Positions 24,226 through 36,428 of a stretch of 64,000 bases of DNA are shown piece by piece. Source of the DNA: Trochalopteron elliotii. Lineage: Eukaryota; Chordata; Aves; Passeriformes; Leiothrichidae. Where the stretch lies: the NCBI GenBank assembly GCA_024734555.1, contig JANPWX010019213.1, positions 343,559 through 407,558 of the forward strand, read 5' to 3'. The position numbers and the translations under genes were made by a program. Below the pieces are notes generated by a model. That model was not told the origin of the DNA and made no database searches. It saw nothing but the letters and a program-made list of their open reading frames with translations. The stretch's first letter is position 1, and every line of letters starts with the position of its first letter.

Positions 24226-26827
24226 TCGGGTCTCATGATGCAGCACCCTGCACTACAGACAGCTGTGAAACACCACTGGCACAGCTTAACTGCCATGAGG
24301 TCCACCAGAAATGCTCATCTGCCATCCATACAGGAGCCCACCCCCTGCCTCACCTCTGTGCATGGCAGAAGACATATCCCATGGTAATAATATGTAAGTG
24401 ACAGTGTAAAGCCTTGGCATAATGTCAGCATTTGCTTCCAAAACATTGGACTCTCTGTTGGAGCACAACAGAATCACTCACTGTGGCACCCAGTGCCTGG
24501 AGGATAGCTAAAGGAATAATTAAAGAGAAGTTCTGTTTGCACTAAAAATGTCAGGTTATTTGGTTCTCTTTCTTTCACAGGGCAAAGATTTTTCTTATCA
24601 AAAATCTATTCACTAAAATGCTAATGATAGTCAGTGATTAGAAACTGCTGCTCAAGTTTTGAAAGTTCCCAGTGGGTTTCATAGACACGGCATGTAGCTT
24701 GTCAGTTTAGGAAATGCTTTCAACAAATCAAACTTCAGGGTATGATTTTTTTTTTTTAATATTTCATTTCCTTAATGCTTCACTGTGCTAAAGCCAACAG
24801 GGACTTCTGAGTTAAGTGACGAAGACCACATTATTAGTTGCAAAGTCAGTTCTGATAGAAGTCTCTCATGGCAAGGTGTTCTCAGATAGGCATAGAGGAA
24901 CTGCTAGCAAATGTATGTGACGCTTATATTAATTAAAAAGAATAATTGTTTTATTAAAGTGAATTATGAACTTCTTATTTATTAGCATAGAAGAAGTTGT
25001 CTGCCAAGAAGCACAGACTTTCAAGAAACAGAGGGCTCAGCTTCCTCCAACTTTACTAGGATTCCTGAAAACCAATTTGGTTGCAGGCAATACCGTATTT
25101 ATGACAGCACCTGGCATTCAGGATAGACACATTTAGGACTGTTTGTGGAGCCTTTGTAGGTTTCCAAAGCATCAGTGCGACCTTTGCTGCAGGGTTAGAG
25201 GAGAATGTATGACAGCCAGTAAGTCTGCAGTTCAGATCCTGGATCCCAGCACACACTTGTGGGGTGCCCTGTTACCCCAAGACCAGCGTTTCCTCCAGCC
25301 TGACACAGGTGCTACTTTAATTCACAGTCCCTCTTCTGCTAAAAACCCACAGTTTAAACTTCTACCCAAAATTTCATGGGAAAATTGCATTTATGTGAGA
25401 TTGTTCCTTGTGTATCTGGGACTTTGGAGCCATGACTTACTACTTCCCAGTGAAAAACACAACAGCTTCTGTCAAGGAAGCCATGTGCAAAGTGAATGAA
25501 TATCTTTGTGTTTTATGTCAAGACCCCTCGACAACCAATTGAATAAAGCTGGTTGAGCAATGTCAACAGATGAACTGAAGAAGCTATGTGTATGCACACT
25601 TGCTCTTCAGAGTGGTTGTTCCATGGCACAGAACTCTGCCAAGGGCTGTTCTCCAGGCTAGCCACTCCATCTTTATAAATTCAGCTTCCATGAAAACACA
25701 AGTATGACTGAGGTGGTCCCCTTCATTTCTTGCCAAGAAAAGCAGAAAGCACCACACATATACTTATATCTGATTAGAGAACAGGAGTGCACAGATGAAG
25801 GAACTGGGAGATGAGTGATGGTCATTGATGAAGAGCAGGAGAAAATCTCCTGGGCATACCCATGAGTGCTCCTTTCTGCACAGGGCTTACAGACCAGGAG
25901 ATCTAAACAGAGCTCTAAGTGTGGAAAATAAATAATTGAACTATTTTGATGCCTTTTAAGTTTCTCAAGTCTGCTCAAGCTGTTTCACTGCATGAAGCAA
26001 GAGGGAGAGTTTAAAATCACAGGGAAAAAAAACAGCAAGTGATTACTCTGCTGATTAAGGGGAAAAAAGCCCATCATATTTTCTAAGAAATGAGTTATAG
26101 ATGCTTTGCTTATTAAATGTCCCAGATTTTGTTAAAGTATGGGTTATTGTAAAAATAAGACAGTGGGAGGTATGTTTAAAAGGTGTTCTTTGCTGTTGTA
26201 AATACTAATGAGAAGCAGCAGAGGAGTTAAGTGATAAGACAGTGTGTTTGGAGTTCTATGTGTACATGAGTAGTACATATGCACGCCTCCTCTGGTTAAC
26301 CCACTCCACGGGCTGCAGTGGTCCAATGCTCTCTGGGATTACCCCAGAAGGCATGTCCTCATCACACAATCCCAGCCTTCGGCCTCCTGCTGCCTGCAGG
26401 ATGCACAAGTCCTCGTTCACCCAGGAGCACCTTGCTCCCCCTGGCTCCCACCCACCTGCATGCTCCTACAGGAGCCACATCCCTCAATCAGGGTAGACAA
26501 GTGTTCCCCCAGTGTGAGGCTTTACTGCCACGCTGTGAACAGCTTGTCTGATGTCTGATGGCAGAACAATCCACCATTTTTAGTGTCTTGGGGGCGGGGA
26601 AGAAAAGATCCTTCCCACACAGGTGCTTCAACAGGATGGTTGATGGTCCTTAAAGAAAAGGAAAATAAACAAAGGAATAGATTAAAAAAACCTTCCCTGC
26701 AGTTCTTACCATACAAGGGCCCTTATGTGGTAAGATGTCCTCTGATACTCATAATCCTCAAGATCAAAGGAAATTTGGAAATCTCAAGGAAGGGCTGGTG
26801 TGTGATCACAGGCGGAGATGAAGGGGA
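24226..26827. other. Unique non-coding sequence
   Basis: No gene or repeat family recognised. A 14-base T-run lies near 24748. 24900-25000 is AT-rich with TTAATTAAA words. Confidence 0.5.
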
Positions 26828-26971
26828 GCTTTTGCCTCATTTACATTTCTGCAGACCTGGGTCATAGTTTTTATTTGCCCTCACCACTCTGCAACAGTAC
26901 CCTCCTACCTCTGACACTACCCCTGGAGAAACAGAGGAAAAAATGTGGGATGGCAATGTGTTGGAGGTTAG

Positions 26972-27000
26972 GATTTTTTCTTCTTCTTCTTCTTCTTTAT
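26972..27000 (+). repeat. TTC microsatellite
   Basis: About five to six TTC units inside family B copy 1, in the pyrimidine tract that is also present (not as TTC) in copy 2. Confidence 0.85.
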
Positions 27001-27165
27001 CTCAGGGAATTTTCTACCATTTGTTACCTAAGACATAATAAAGATGATACTTATGAGAGACAAAAGATGTAGCCAAGGAGAAGGCAGAGGGGTTCAGCTA
27101 GCTGCACTCTTTTAGCTGAAGTGCCTTCTCTTGGGAAGTGCAGGGATGCTGCAAGATTTTGGCCA

Positions 27166-27209
27166 GGGAGGGGGGCCGGGTTGAGGGGTGAGGGGCTGGG
27201 TGGGAGGGG
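27166..27209 (+). other. G-quadruplex-forming run
   Basis: Six runs of three to six G with loops of one to four bases (for example GAGGGGCTGGGTGGGAGGGG). It fits the G3+N1-7 rule on the plus strand. It lies in family B copy 1. Confidence 0.7.
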
Positions 27210-27719
27210 AACAGTTGAGTTGCCAGTACTGCATGGAAAATTCACTGCCACTGCGGAGTCCAGCCATTTACTGCTTCTCCTACTTTGCTCATAAGAGCAA
27301 CTGTTGAAATGGGACCTGTTTTTCAACACCCAATCTCGCTAAAAAGGACACTCACCATCTACTTGGATGCCTCAGGGGAAAATCCAGGACCCCAACCTCC
27401 TCACCCCCCTCTCCAAGGGAATGTCTCCTGGCTGTTTGTGGGAGCCTGGCTGGCACTACCCAGCCTTGCTGTTTTTCCGCCACTGCTTTGGGTTTTTTAT
27501 GACACTTTAAACCAATAGCCTGTGCCCACCAGGACACCCCATGGGGCTCCTACTACAGCTGAGGAGCTTCTGATACATTTCCTTTGCCACCCGGGGGTAT
27601 GCCCGTCTCTGCTGTCCCAGCTCCACTCGGAGGTTCCTGGGGCAGCCCATTTCGCCATCCAGAGGGGCAGTGACACTGACTGTCCCTGGGGATTTGCAGA
27701 GGAAGCCGCTTTTCTCTCT

Positions 27720-27900
27720 CTCCCGCCGGCCCGCCCGCCATTACCGCCTGAGGGAGACGCGGCCGAGCTCGCGCCACAGCGCCCCCTGCAGGCACGGGGG
27801 AATCCCGGCAGGGCCCTGCCCGGCCCGGAGCCAGCAGCGCCCCTGCTGGCTGTGGCCGGAACTGCAGCGCAGGGGAAGGTGCCCAGCCCAGAGAGGCTGT
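27720..27900. other. CpG-rich core of family B copy 1
   Basis: About eighteen CpG occur in 180 bases, far above the surroundings. The homologous part of copy 2 (51250-51420) has lost many of them. It could act as a promoter-like CpG patch. Confidence 0.6.
27777..27795 (-). promoter_or_regulatory. CTCF-like motif
   Basis: On the minus strand the core AGGGGGCGCT is perfect and the upstream GCC is also kept, giving a close match to the vertebrate CTCF consensus. The same site, in the same orientation, is kept in family B copy 2. A 19-base hairpin (CCAGCAG/CTGCTGG arms) follows at 27831-27849, also shared. Confidence 0.5.
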
Positions 27901-28166
27901 CCCGGGGTTTCTGGCTTTCCCTGTTTGCTGGTGCTGCTGTTGTTGTTTTTTGTTTGCCTTGTTTTATATCGATTCATTTATTTATTATTATTTATATTCT
28001 AGTAATGAACTATTATTCCTTTTCTTATATCTTAGCCCTGACAGCCCCGTAATTGCAAAGCTGAAATTTCAAAGTTACAATAACTTGTAGGAAAGGGCGT
28101 CATAGTTTCCTTTCCAAGGGGAGTTCCCACCTTCCTTGGCAGACACCTGTCCTTTAAACCAGGACA

Positions 28167-30794
28167 TAATGCTTGAAACAAAAGCAAAGGATGAAGAGAG
28201 GGACAGGCTGGTTAGAGATGTTAATGGTCAGCAAAGGGATTTTCCAACACTGGAACATACTTTCTGAGTTAATCAGAAACCATAGGTCTAAAATTGACTG
28301 GCTTTAGCCCAAACAAAGTTGTACCATGTTGTTGTATAAAAAAATTCATGGTAAAGTTGTACCATGAAGCATCAAGTAAAAGATAATAATGATAATATTT
28401 TTTAAAAAATGAAATCTTAATGACAAAAATTTGTTTGTTTTTGTAGAAAGACGTGTATAATTCTTTGTCAGTTAGGCTTAGATGAATCTGTCACTTTGAA
28501 GTAAAATTCTTTTTCATTATTTGATACAAACCCAATAAATCTCTCCAAAATTTTTAAACCAAAACCAACCAGGAAGGCTAAAACCAGGCAGAATTTGTTT
28601 CTCTGTGCTTAGGGTTTCACAGAGGGAGGACTGTATTTGCAGACCATCCTTTAGCTTCTGGACAATCCAGTTTAAAATAAAGTGGAAACTCGACATTTCA
28701 TAAGGATTTGAGAGATTTCATGCTTTACTGGCGACGACATTCCATAAGGAAGGTTATGTAATGCTGGAACAGGGAAGGAAATAGCTTTGTGTGCATCAAA
28801 CTTGGGTTGAATTTGAACATCACTTACTCTGCTTTTACCTTTCAGCAGAAGGGTAACAGAGGCCACCCAAACCAGCAGCAAAGCATTCATGCAGACAGAA
28901 GCACCAGAGCACCCTCCCTGGTCAGAAGAAGGATGGTGAAAATCTGGTCCAACAGATAGAATGGTGTCTTGTCTGAGGAGACAGATAACATGTTTTGGAG
29001 GCATCACATCGGTCCCACTGCAGCTTTGCTGCAGGGAAAGGGGGACAAGAAGGGACTTGGAAGCATTCACACATCCTGGGCTCAAGACATCTTAGGAGGT
29101 GGCTACTCCTTCCCATGCACATGATCTAGATGATGGACAGAGATTTCACTCCTGGCCAGGAGGCACCCAAGACAAGCTGAGCTGAGCCCCACCAGTGCAG
29201 GGAGAGGATTGGTCAATGCCTGTCATTTCAGCCCACTACTGTGTACATACCCTGAACTATATTTCCTCTTGCAACCTCCTCAGCACAGATCTGTCTCCTG
29301 TGCTATCGAAACTGGCAAATTTAAGTAAATGCCAATAACTCCATTTCAGCCCTATTTCTTTTGTCATCGTCATTGAACTTGGCTTACTAATGATTTCTTA
29401 GAGTTTCAGGTTGAATGGGCATCCATAGATTTTCCTTCTTTCTGGGTTAAACCTGGAGGTATCATCAGCTGTGTTTCTGTCAGCTCTTAACTGTTCATTT
29501 CACTTGCCCATGGCCAAGACTCTACATAAATCTGAGGATGCAGAACGGATGCTGTGGTGAAGGAAAAGGGCTTTATATCAAGGCCACATTGTTGCATGCA
29601 TTATGTTGTGACACCACAGCACTGCATCAGATTCTAATTATACCTGGTTGACAAATACCCAGCCATTTCAACTGGAGATAGAGTGTCTTTGACTGAGTCC
29701 ATTTGGGCTTGTGATTTTTGACAGCTGACTTTGCCAGTTGTCTGCTTATACTGATTTTTTTTTCCCCTGCTAAAACCAACTTTTATATAACAGCAAGTCT
29801 GGGTTCATTTGCTTTAAGTACAGATCCCATAAGAGGCAGGGGAGTGAATTATATTCTCCCTCTTGGTCTCATGCAGTTACTAAATTACATTTTTAGCACC
29901 TGAAATTAACGGCTAACTGGAGGCAGGCTAAGGAGAGAGTAAAGTTAATGAATTGACTGAATATGATAGCAGAGGATAGCAAAGAGCCATGTTTCTTCTA
30001 CCTGTTTACCCAAATTTTACTGAAGCAAGAAACCAGCAATTACTTGTCAGTCCCCGGGTATCCATGAACTAACTAAGCCAAACTGACAGCCATGGATGTC
30101 ACCACTTCCGTCACCAGGCAGGTGGCATTACTCTGGGAAGCAGTAAGTCTGTCACTGGCCAGCCCTGGTGCTAGTGATGGGTGGACTGAGATATTGTTTC
30201 TCTTTCCAGTGGAGCTGTGCCAGGCAGGTATCAGGTGGACTTACAGACCAACAGGAGTTTTCTCATCCCTGTGGATTCTCCACCACTGGTTGGAACCAGG
30301 ACAGTAGTGCTAACCTGGGGAGAAAAAAGGTCACACAGTGTAAGCACAAGTCTGCAGGTCAAGCTCGGGCTGATTTCATTTTTCCACTCAATGTGTTTCC
30401 CAGCAGGTCAGAGTTACTGGAGACACTCTCCTGGGCTTTCTAGAGTGATGCACAGCAGTGAGTTCAGCTCATTGAAAGCCACCTTTTTTAAACTTCTCCT
30501 CTTTTTCTGTCTTCTTCTCAGTTGTGCACAAGCTTCTGCCCCACTCAGCCCCATGATGCTGCCAGCCCTGTGGCCTGCTGAGGCTTGGTTCACCCCATCC
30601 CAATGGATCAGGACACTGTCCTGATTGGGACAGTGGGTGTTGCAAACACAGGTACTGGGTGCAGGTGTAAAATGCCCCCCAGAGACAGGGGCTCTCTACA
30701 GGGGAGTGACCTCCTGCTGCCTTTGGTCACTGTGAGAGGCATATTTGCTGGTCCCTGCTTGCAACCCTTATCAGGAACACTGAGTTAAGCTTTG
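28167..30794. other. Unique non-coding sequence
   Basis: No gene or repeat recognised. 29640-29960 is AT-rich unique sequence that might be a conserved non-coding block. Confidence 0.5.
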
Positions 30795-31013
30795 CCTGTC
30801 AGCATCATTAGGAAGAAGTTTTTTATGGAAAGAGTGACAAAGTATTGGAACTGTCTGCCCAGGGAGGTGGTGGAGTCACCATCCCTGGATGTGTTTAAAA
30901 AAATAGACTGGATGTGGCACTTGGTGCCATGGTTTAGTTGAGGTATTAGGGCATGGGTTGGACTTGATGATATTGAAGGTCTCTTCCAACCTGGTGGTTC
31001 TGTGATTCTGTGA
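30795..31013 (+). mobile_element. CR1 LINE 3' end, sense
   Basis: ATTAGGAAGAAG, then GGAACTGTCTGCCCAGGGAG, GAGTCACCATCCCTGGATG, TTGGACTTGATGATATTGAA and TCTTCCAACCTGG, ending in two copies of the 8-base terminal repeat (ATTCTGTG). The 3' end is intact and the 5' end truncated. Confidence 0.95.
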
Positions 31014-32041
31014 TCACCACCTTGGTGCATCCCACAGCCATTAAACTGGCTGGACATACAACACAGTGCAGTAAGACTGTAAACTACTGGGTTTGTACCT
31101 CAGATTTGGTCAAACTGCTTTCCTTTCATCCTCGCCATCAGTGTTCCAATGCCACAGCTTCTCTTACTTTGGGGACAGAGTTGAAGCAAGGGCTGGGAAT
31201 CAGCCTGGTATCTTGTATTGGGGTCACAGCAGCAGAAAATGCTGCAGGAGATCAGCTCTTTAGAGAGGAAATCTTAAGAAAATACAAGAAAATGTGGAAA
31301 CTTAAATAGCAAAGTAGCAATTTGCTTTGAAACAGAAGAAATATTTACTCAAGCAGCCCCTTATGATATGAAAAAGTTGATATGAAAGAGTTGATATGAA
31401 GAAGGTCCCCAGCAGGTGGAGTGGAAAGCTGCTAGCCAGGCAAAATCTGCAATTTCTAGCTTAGGAGAAACACCAGGGTTTCAAAATTTGTCATCCTGAT
31501 TCAGAGTGAAATAAGTATTTCTACAGTTACTATTCAGAGTGATTTGATCCAGAAAGATGGCATTCCACAATCCTGGCATTTCATGGGGGAACTGAAACCT
31601 TTTCAAATATGTTTCTTTTGCATTTCTTTGTATCACTTCAAATTATGTCAAGCATGGAATTGGATCTTAGGGGACCCCTCCTCTCCCTGCCAAATCCCTT
31701 GCCCCAACCCCCTTTCCCCAAAAAAACAAACCAAACCTCAAGCTGCTGCACTGGGCTGTTTTAAAATAAAGATTCCAGAATTAAAAATATCATTTGGAAG
31801 TTTCTCTAGCAGAAATTTCTGATTTTCTCAAAATGATTACATATGCTAAAACTTCCCTCTTCAGGTGAAATTGATGCTTCAAAACACAGTGTGTGGAAAA
31901 GTTCACGACCCACTTCAGCTGACTAATAGCCAGAGCAAGCAAACAAAATTATGGCACAATAACAGGTTCTCATTAAAGCCAGCAATTGATCTAGGTCTGT
32001 GCTCTTGGTTAAAGAACCATCATTTGGTAGCATTGAGAAAC
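31014..32041. other. Unique sequence with a small tandem repeat
   Basis: No gene recognised. At 31364-31405 a 14-base unit (GATATGAAAGAGTT type) is repeated about three times with small changes. Confidence 0.55.
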
Positions 32042-32138
32042 AAAATCACAGAATCAGTTAGGTTGGAAAAGGCCTCTAAGTCCAACTGTTACCCCAGCAC
32101 TGCCAAGGTCACATCTAACCCCTGCTCCTAAGTGCCAC
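32042..32138 (-). mobile_element. CR1 LINE 3' end, antisense
   Basis: AATCACAGAATCAGTTAGG, TTGGAAAAGGCCTCTAAG and CACTGCCAAGGTCACATC match the reverse of the CR1 3' UTR. It is followed by an A/T-rich AATAAA-type stretch that is not part of CR1. Confidence 0.9.
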
Positions 32139-32771
32139 TAGGGATTATGAATAATAAAGAGGTACTATAAATAAATGAATAAAATAATCCTAAAGCGCGT
32201 TTGTGTGGACTCTTTGATCACTCACACCCACAAAAATGCTACAGACAACGGACTGTTAAAAATTGTACTTGGGCAAAACTGGGAAACTTTTTTTGGGAGA
32301 CTTCATGTGTCTTGAGAGCCATGCAGAGCCTCAAGCACTGTCCTTCCATCCTGGATAGGCTCTTCCAAAAGAGATGCTTGAAGAAGCAAAAAATTGTCCC
32401 TATATTCTCCATATTTCTGGTTGGAAACATATTGACCACCTTTCTTTGAAGTTTTGCTGGGTTTTGTGTGTGTGTTTTACCTCTGCAGGAATAGTGGTGC
32501 TGCTGTGTGTATTGGGTCTGGTTGAGATAAGCCCAGTCCCATGCCAAGCTGCACAGTGCTGACCACAGAGAGCTGTTCCAGTGCTGCCAGAGCAGTCAGA
32601 TTCCCTCTGAGGAACTCATGCCTATACTGGAAAGAGCTGTGGCTCCATCACACAGGATGGATCCTGCCACCCCTGTGGGACCACTCAGGGGTGCTCTGAT
32701 CATGCTGTGTCCACTCTGGCCCTTCACATGAAGCATTAGCTTGCCTGAGGTACACCTTGGAACCTGCATTT

Positions 32772-32852
32772 CCATCCGTCCATCCATCCATCCATCCATC
32801 CATCCATCCATCCATCCATCCATCCATCCATCCATCCATCCATCCATCCATC
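32772..32852 (+). repeat. CCAT tetranucleotide microsatellite
   Basis: About twenty units of CATC/CCAT with one early CCGT variant. The long WMDG and HPSI frames read through it on either strand are artefacts of the repeat. Confidence 0.98.
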
Positions 32853-35621
32853 TCCATTTTGTTAAAAAAAAAAATCCCTGAGACCACACTTGTTCCAATC
32901 TTCAAAACAGCTTTGGCCAAGCACCTCCTGGTCTCCCCGTGTGTGGTGGGCACCTTTGACACATGCATTTGAACAAAATGGAAACTGACAGTGTTGAGGC
33001 ACTGAAAGGGCTCAGCAACAAAAGATTCGTGCAATTATCTTTTGTCAGAATTCATCTTGTCAGCCTTGCATGGTGCTAATATCTTTAGAAGCTCTGAAGA
33101 TGAAAAACTGAAAAAATACCATGCCACTTAGAGCAGACTTTTGGAGGTAGGAGAAATGACAGCCAGGATTACCAGTGATACCAAGAAAAAGCAACAAGCT
33201 GGAACATAATTTAGTGCTAAAGTGGTGGTGCTGGTTTTATGGTTGGGCTCAAAGACCCTAGAACTCTGGTCAAACCTTAACAATTCCATGATAGTGTGAA
33301 CCTGACTACTAGAGCCATGGGGTGTGATGCAACCATGCTTCTCTAGGAAGCTTGCTTGTCATCTGTCTTCTACAGATATCAAGGTATGTCAGTGAGTGAA
33401 ACTGCTCCTAGCTCAGGCAAGATGTTACCTTAAATGGTTCAGCCATCATTAGATACAAGGCAGGAAAAGTGAAATATAAAAAAATACTGATAAAATGTGC
33501 AGAGATACTGTCAGAGGGGTGTTATGTAATTCTGGAGGGAAATGCGCCAACACACCTTTGCTAGATTAAATTTTCACAGGCAGTTTTATGTGGTATTTCT
33601 TCCAAGAAGTAATGCTTTTGTAAAAAAAAAAAGAACCCTGTCCATCTATTTTTAATAAATTATTTCCATATTTCATGGACTTGTTCTCTCTAGATTTCAA
33701 AATTATTTATTTCAACAGGGAACAAAAATTTGTTTCCCATTATATCTCTGAAAATGTTAGTTAGCTGATACAACCAGAGGAAAAAGTATTATTTTTCATT
33801 TTGTTAATAGAATCTTCCATCTTTGAAGAAGCACTCTTCCTTATTTAACATTCCTTTATTACTTCTGTCCCAAGAATACCTTGCTGTGGCTCAGGTAAAG
33901 GCAGACCTGTGGTGTCATGTCAGGAGTTAGCACCATCTCTGCACTGGACAGCTGGGTGGTCGGTCTGGTCCTGATGGTCAGCCAGGCTTGGCTGCAGCAC
34001 TGGGCTCCATGAGAAGGGACATGTTTGACAATTTTGACTGGACAGTCTTTCCAGCCCACTAATGGAGCTGAAGTGATTAGGAAGTGGGACACAAATGATC
34101 ACTGCACTTACTTGTCACCAGGAAGGCCTTATCAGGGAACACACATATCTTCCTGGTGCTCAGGTTGGGCTGACAAAGCCTATGACAAGGACATTAATGA
34201 GTTACTAGTAGTTGCGAAGGATCTCTTGGTTTTGAATATTTAGAGTTAGGTTTTACCACCAACAGAATTTATTTCAGAATTTCTCAATTAGATTAAAACC
34301 TTACTGTACAAGCCTTTCAAAACCACTTTCCAAACACCTTCTGTTTCAAAACATTTGCAGAGTCTGAGGCTCTATGAGAAGAGGGTTACAGAAAAAAATC
34401 CATGTGATCTTCATTGCATTTTAACAGATCTTCTGTGGGTTCAGGGTCTCATCCCAAGTCTCTGCAATCCATGAGGACCAGATTTGGATGCTCAGTGGCT
34501 GCAGCTTTTTGCTGGCAAGAGAAAACACCTGACTGTGTGGGGCATGGAGCTGCAAAGCAGCATTGGCTTGAGATTTGAAGAAGCAACATGTCAGATCACC
34601 AAAGGAAACATTAGAGATTAAAAAAGCAAGATGACACCTGGAGAAAAGCTGAAGTGAGAAGAACTAGTAAAAAGGGATGGGACAGACTTGCAAGTCTGAC
34701 CATGCATGTCTTTTTCAAATGACACTCTCTGATGTAGGGGATGGAATATCTGTAGATGCGGAACCAATGCTTTGATCTGAAAAATATGTATATTCTTTTA
34801 TCTGCCTCTTGCATCCAGGGAATTTCTTGAAGGCCAACATCCCATCATTTCATCTCTATTAATGAGAGCAGTACAGAAAGCTAGAACTTTTGATAGAAAA
34901 TGAAGATTTTTTAAAAAGCATCGATTGCACTACCTTATTGAAATTAGAATTGGACAGTTCATTTTCCATCAAAAAAAAGCTGTACAAAAATGCTTTCCCT
35001 CCCCTACAGTGTTTAATTCCAGGGCTTTTTTCAAAGGACCAAGAAATATGTATCTGTCTGTACTGGCTGCTGCAAGATCTGACATATCTGTAGCCCTCAG
35101 AGAGTTAGTGAGTTCATCAAGGCACCACCAAACTATCACCATTTAAGCAAATCTTTAGAAGCCAAATGTTGGTATTGTAAAGGAAAGGAAAGACAGAAAT
35201 TCATCTTACTTATCATGACCTCTCTCAGGATAGGTTTGAATTACACTTCAGGTGAACTTCAGAAATCTTTCATGTCTCTCGCTCCATTAGTTGGTACACT
35301 TAGTGAAAACTGGGTCATAACCAGACATACTTTTCTCGTCATGAGCAGGACATGGCTACACATTTGCTCTGGTGATTTCTGCAACATTCCCTTCTCTGTG
35401 TGAACAGCATCATCCAGTTCCATCCCTGGCCTGGCTGCAGCCCTGAGGTCAGGCAGCGCTGATGGGCATCCAGCTCACCCATCACTACTACCTTCATCAG
35501 GAAAGAGAATGAGCTTCTTCCTGAGACCTCCCCACCATCACGTTCAAGGGCAAAGATTAGGTTGTTCATTAACGTCCAAAAGCAGGGATTGATTGAGAAG
35601 GGTCCTCAGAAGCAGGTGTAG
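32853..35621. other. Unique non-coding sequence
   Basis: No gene or repeat family recognised. A minus-strand AATAAA lies at 33855-33860 directly after a 77-codon frame, but that frame has no recognisable product. Confidence 0.5.
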
Positions 35622-36428
35622 AGTCATAGAACTGTAGAATGTTAAGGTATTCAAATGGACCTTTAAGATCATCTAGTCCAAACCCCCCACTACAGGCAGG
35701 GTCACCTGCCACTAGACTGGGCCTTATGCAACCTGGCCTTGACCACTATCAGGCTTGGGGCTTTCACAGCCTCCCTGGGCAACCTGTTCCTGTATACCAC
35801 CCCTAGAGTAAAAAATTTCTTCCTAATAGTTAACATAAATTGGATTAACCTCTTTCAATTTTCCCTCATTTCTCCTTGTCCTTTCACTGCAGTTCTTCAT
35901 GGAGAATCCCTCTTCAGCTTCCCTGTAGGTACCAGAAGTGTCCTTTAGTTACTGGAGGCTTGCTATAGGGTTTTCACACAACTTTCTCTTCTCCAGGCTG
36001 AACAGCCCCACCTTTTTCAGCCTGTATTCAGTCCTCTTATCAACTTCATGACCTCCTTTGGATTTGCTCCAACAGTTTCATGTCTTTATTATGTTGGGTG
36101 CACCACAACTGTATGCAGTGCTCCAGGTAGAGTCTTACAAGGCCAGAGGAGCAGAATCCGCTCCTTCAACCTGCTGCCTACACTTCTTTGGATGAAACCC
36201 AGAACAACTTTGGCTTTCTTGGCTGCAAATACACACTGGTGGCTCATGTTGGGTTTTTCATCACCTCCAAGTCCTTCTCCACAGAGGTGCTCTCAATCAT
36301 TTCTCTGCCCAACTGGTAGGTGTGTCTGGGATTGTCCCAACCCAGGTGTAGGACCTTGCACTTTGTTTTGTTGCACTCCATGAGTTTTGCATTGGCCCAC
36401 CTCTCAAGCCTGTCCAGGCCCCTAGCCA
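35622..36428 (-). mobile_element. CR1 LINE 3' fragment (about 0.8 kb), antisense
   Basis: It starts GTCATAGAACTGTAGAATG, the reverse of the CR1 end. It runs through a segment like GACCTTTAAGATCATCTAG, GCCTCCCTGGGCAACCTGTT, TTTCTTCCTAATAGTTAAC, TCTCCAGGCTGAACAGCCCC and on into the end of ORF2. Confidence 0.95.
36244..36422 (-). pseudogene. CR1 ORF2 C-terminal remnant
   Basis: About 59 codons stay in one frame on the minus strand: RLERWANAKLMECNKTKC, then KVLHLGWDNPRHTYQLG, then ending at a stop after KNPT. This is the conserved segment just after the reverse transcriptase palm of CR1 ORF2, broken by a premature stop. It belongs to the CR1 at 35622. Confidence 0.85.

Larger units (their letters stand above)
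26828..28166 (+). mobile_element. LTR-like repeat, family B copy 1
   Basis: It aligns collinearly with 50232-51646. Shared landmarks are CTGCAACAG, a pyrimidine tract, GAGACAAAAGATGTAGCCAAG versus the 50.4 kb equivalent, CCACTGCGG, CACAGCGCCCCCTGCAGGC (27776-27794), GGAGCCAGCAGCGCCCCTGC, GGCTGTCCCGGGGTTTCTGG and TTTGCCTTGT. The end is AGACACCTGTCCTTTAAACC then AGGACA. The ACA terminus and R/U5-like A/T-rich tail suggest an avian ERVL-type LTR, but no TG start could be fixed. The 176-codon frame inside is not a gene. Confidence 0.65.

Noticed and set aside
24000..24401. 133-codon plus-strand open frame
   Set aside because: It is the antisense of the CR1 ORF2 remnant.
27522..28052. 176-codon plus-strand open frame
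   Set aside because: It lies inside family B copy 1, over the CpG-rich core, and the matching frame in copy 2 is not kept.
32596..33034. Minus-strand frames with repeated WMDG
   Set aside because: They are translations of the CCAT microsatellite.
33855..34092. Minus-strand 77-codon frame followed at once by AATAAA
   Set aside because: No recognisable product and no downstream element. The hexamer is common in AT-rich DNA.
36048..36383. 111-codon plus-strand open frame
   Set aside because: It is the antisense of the CR1 at 35622.
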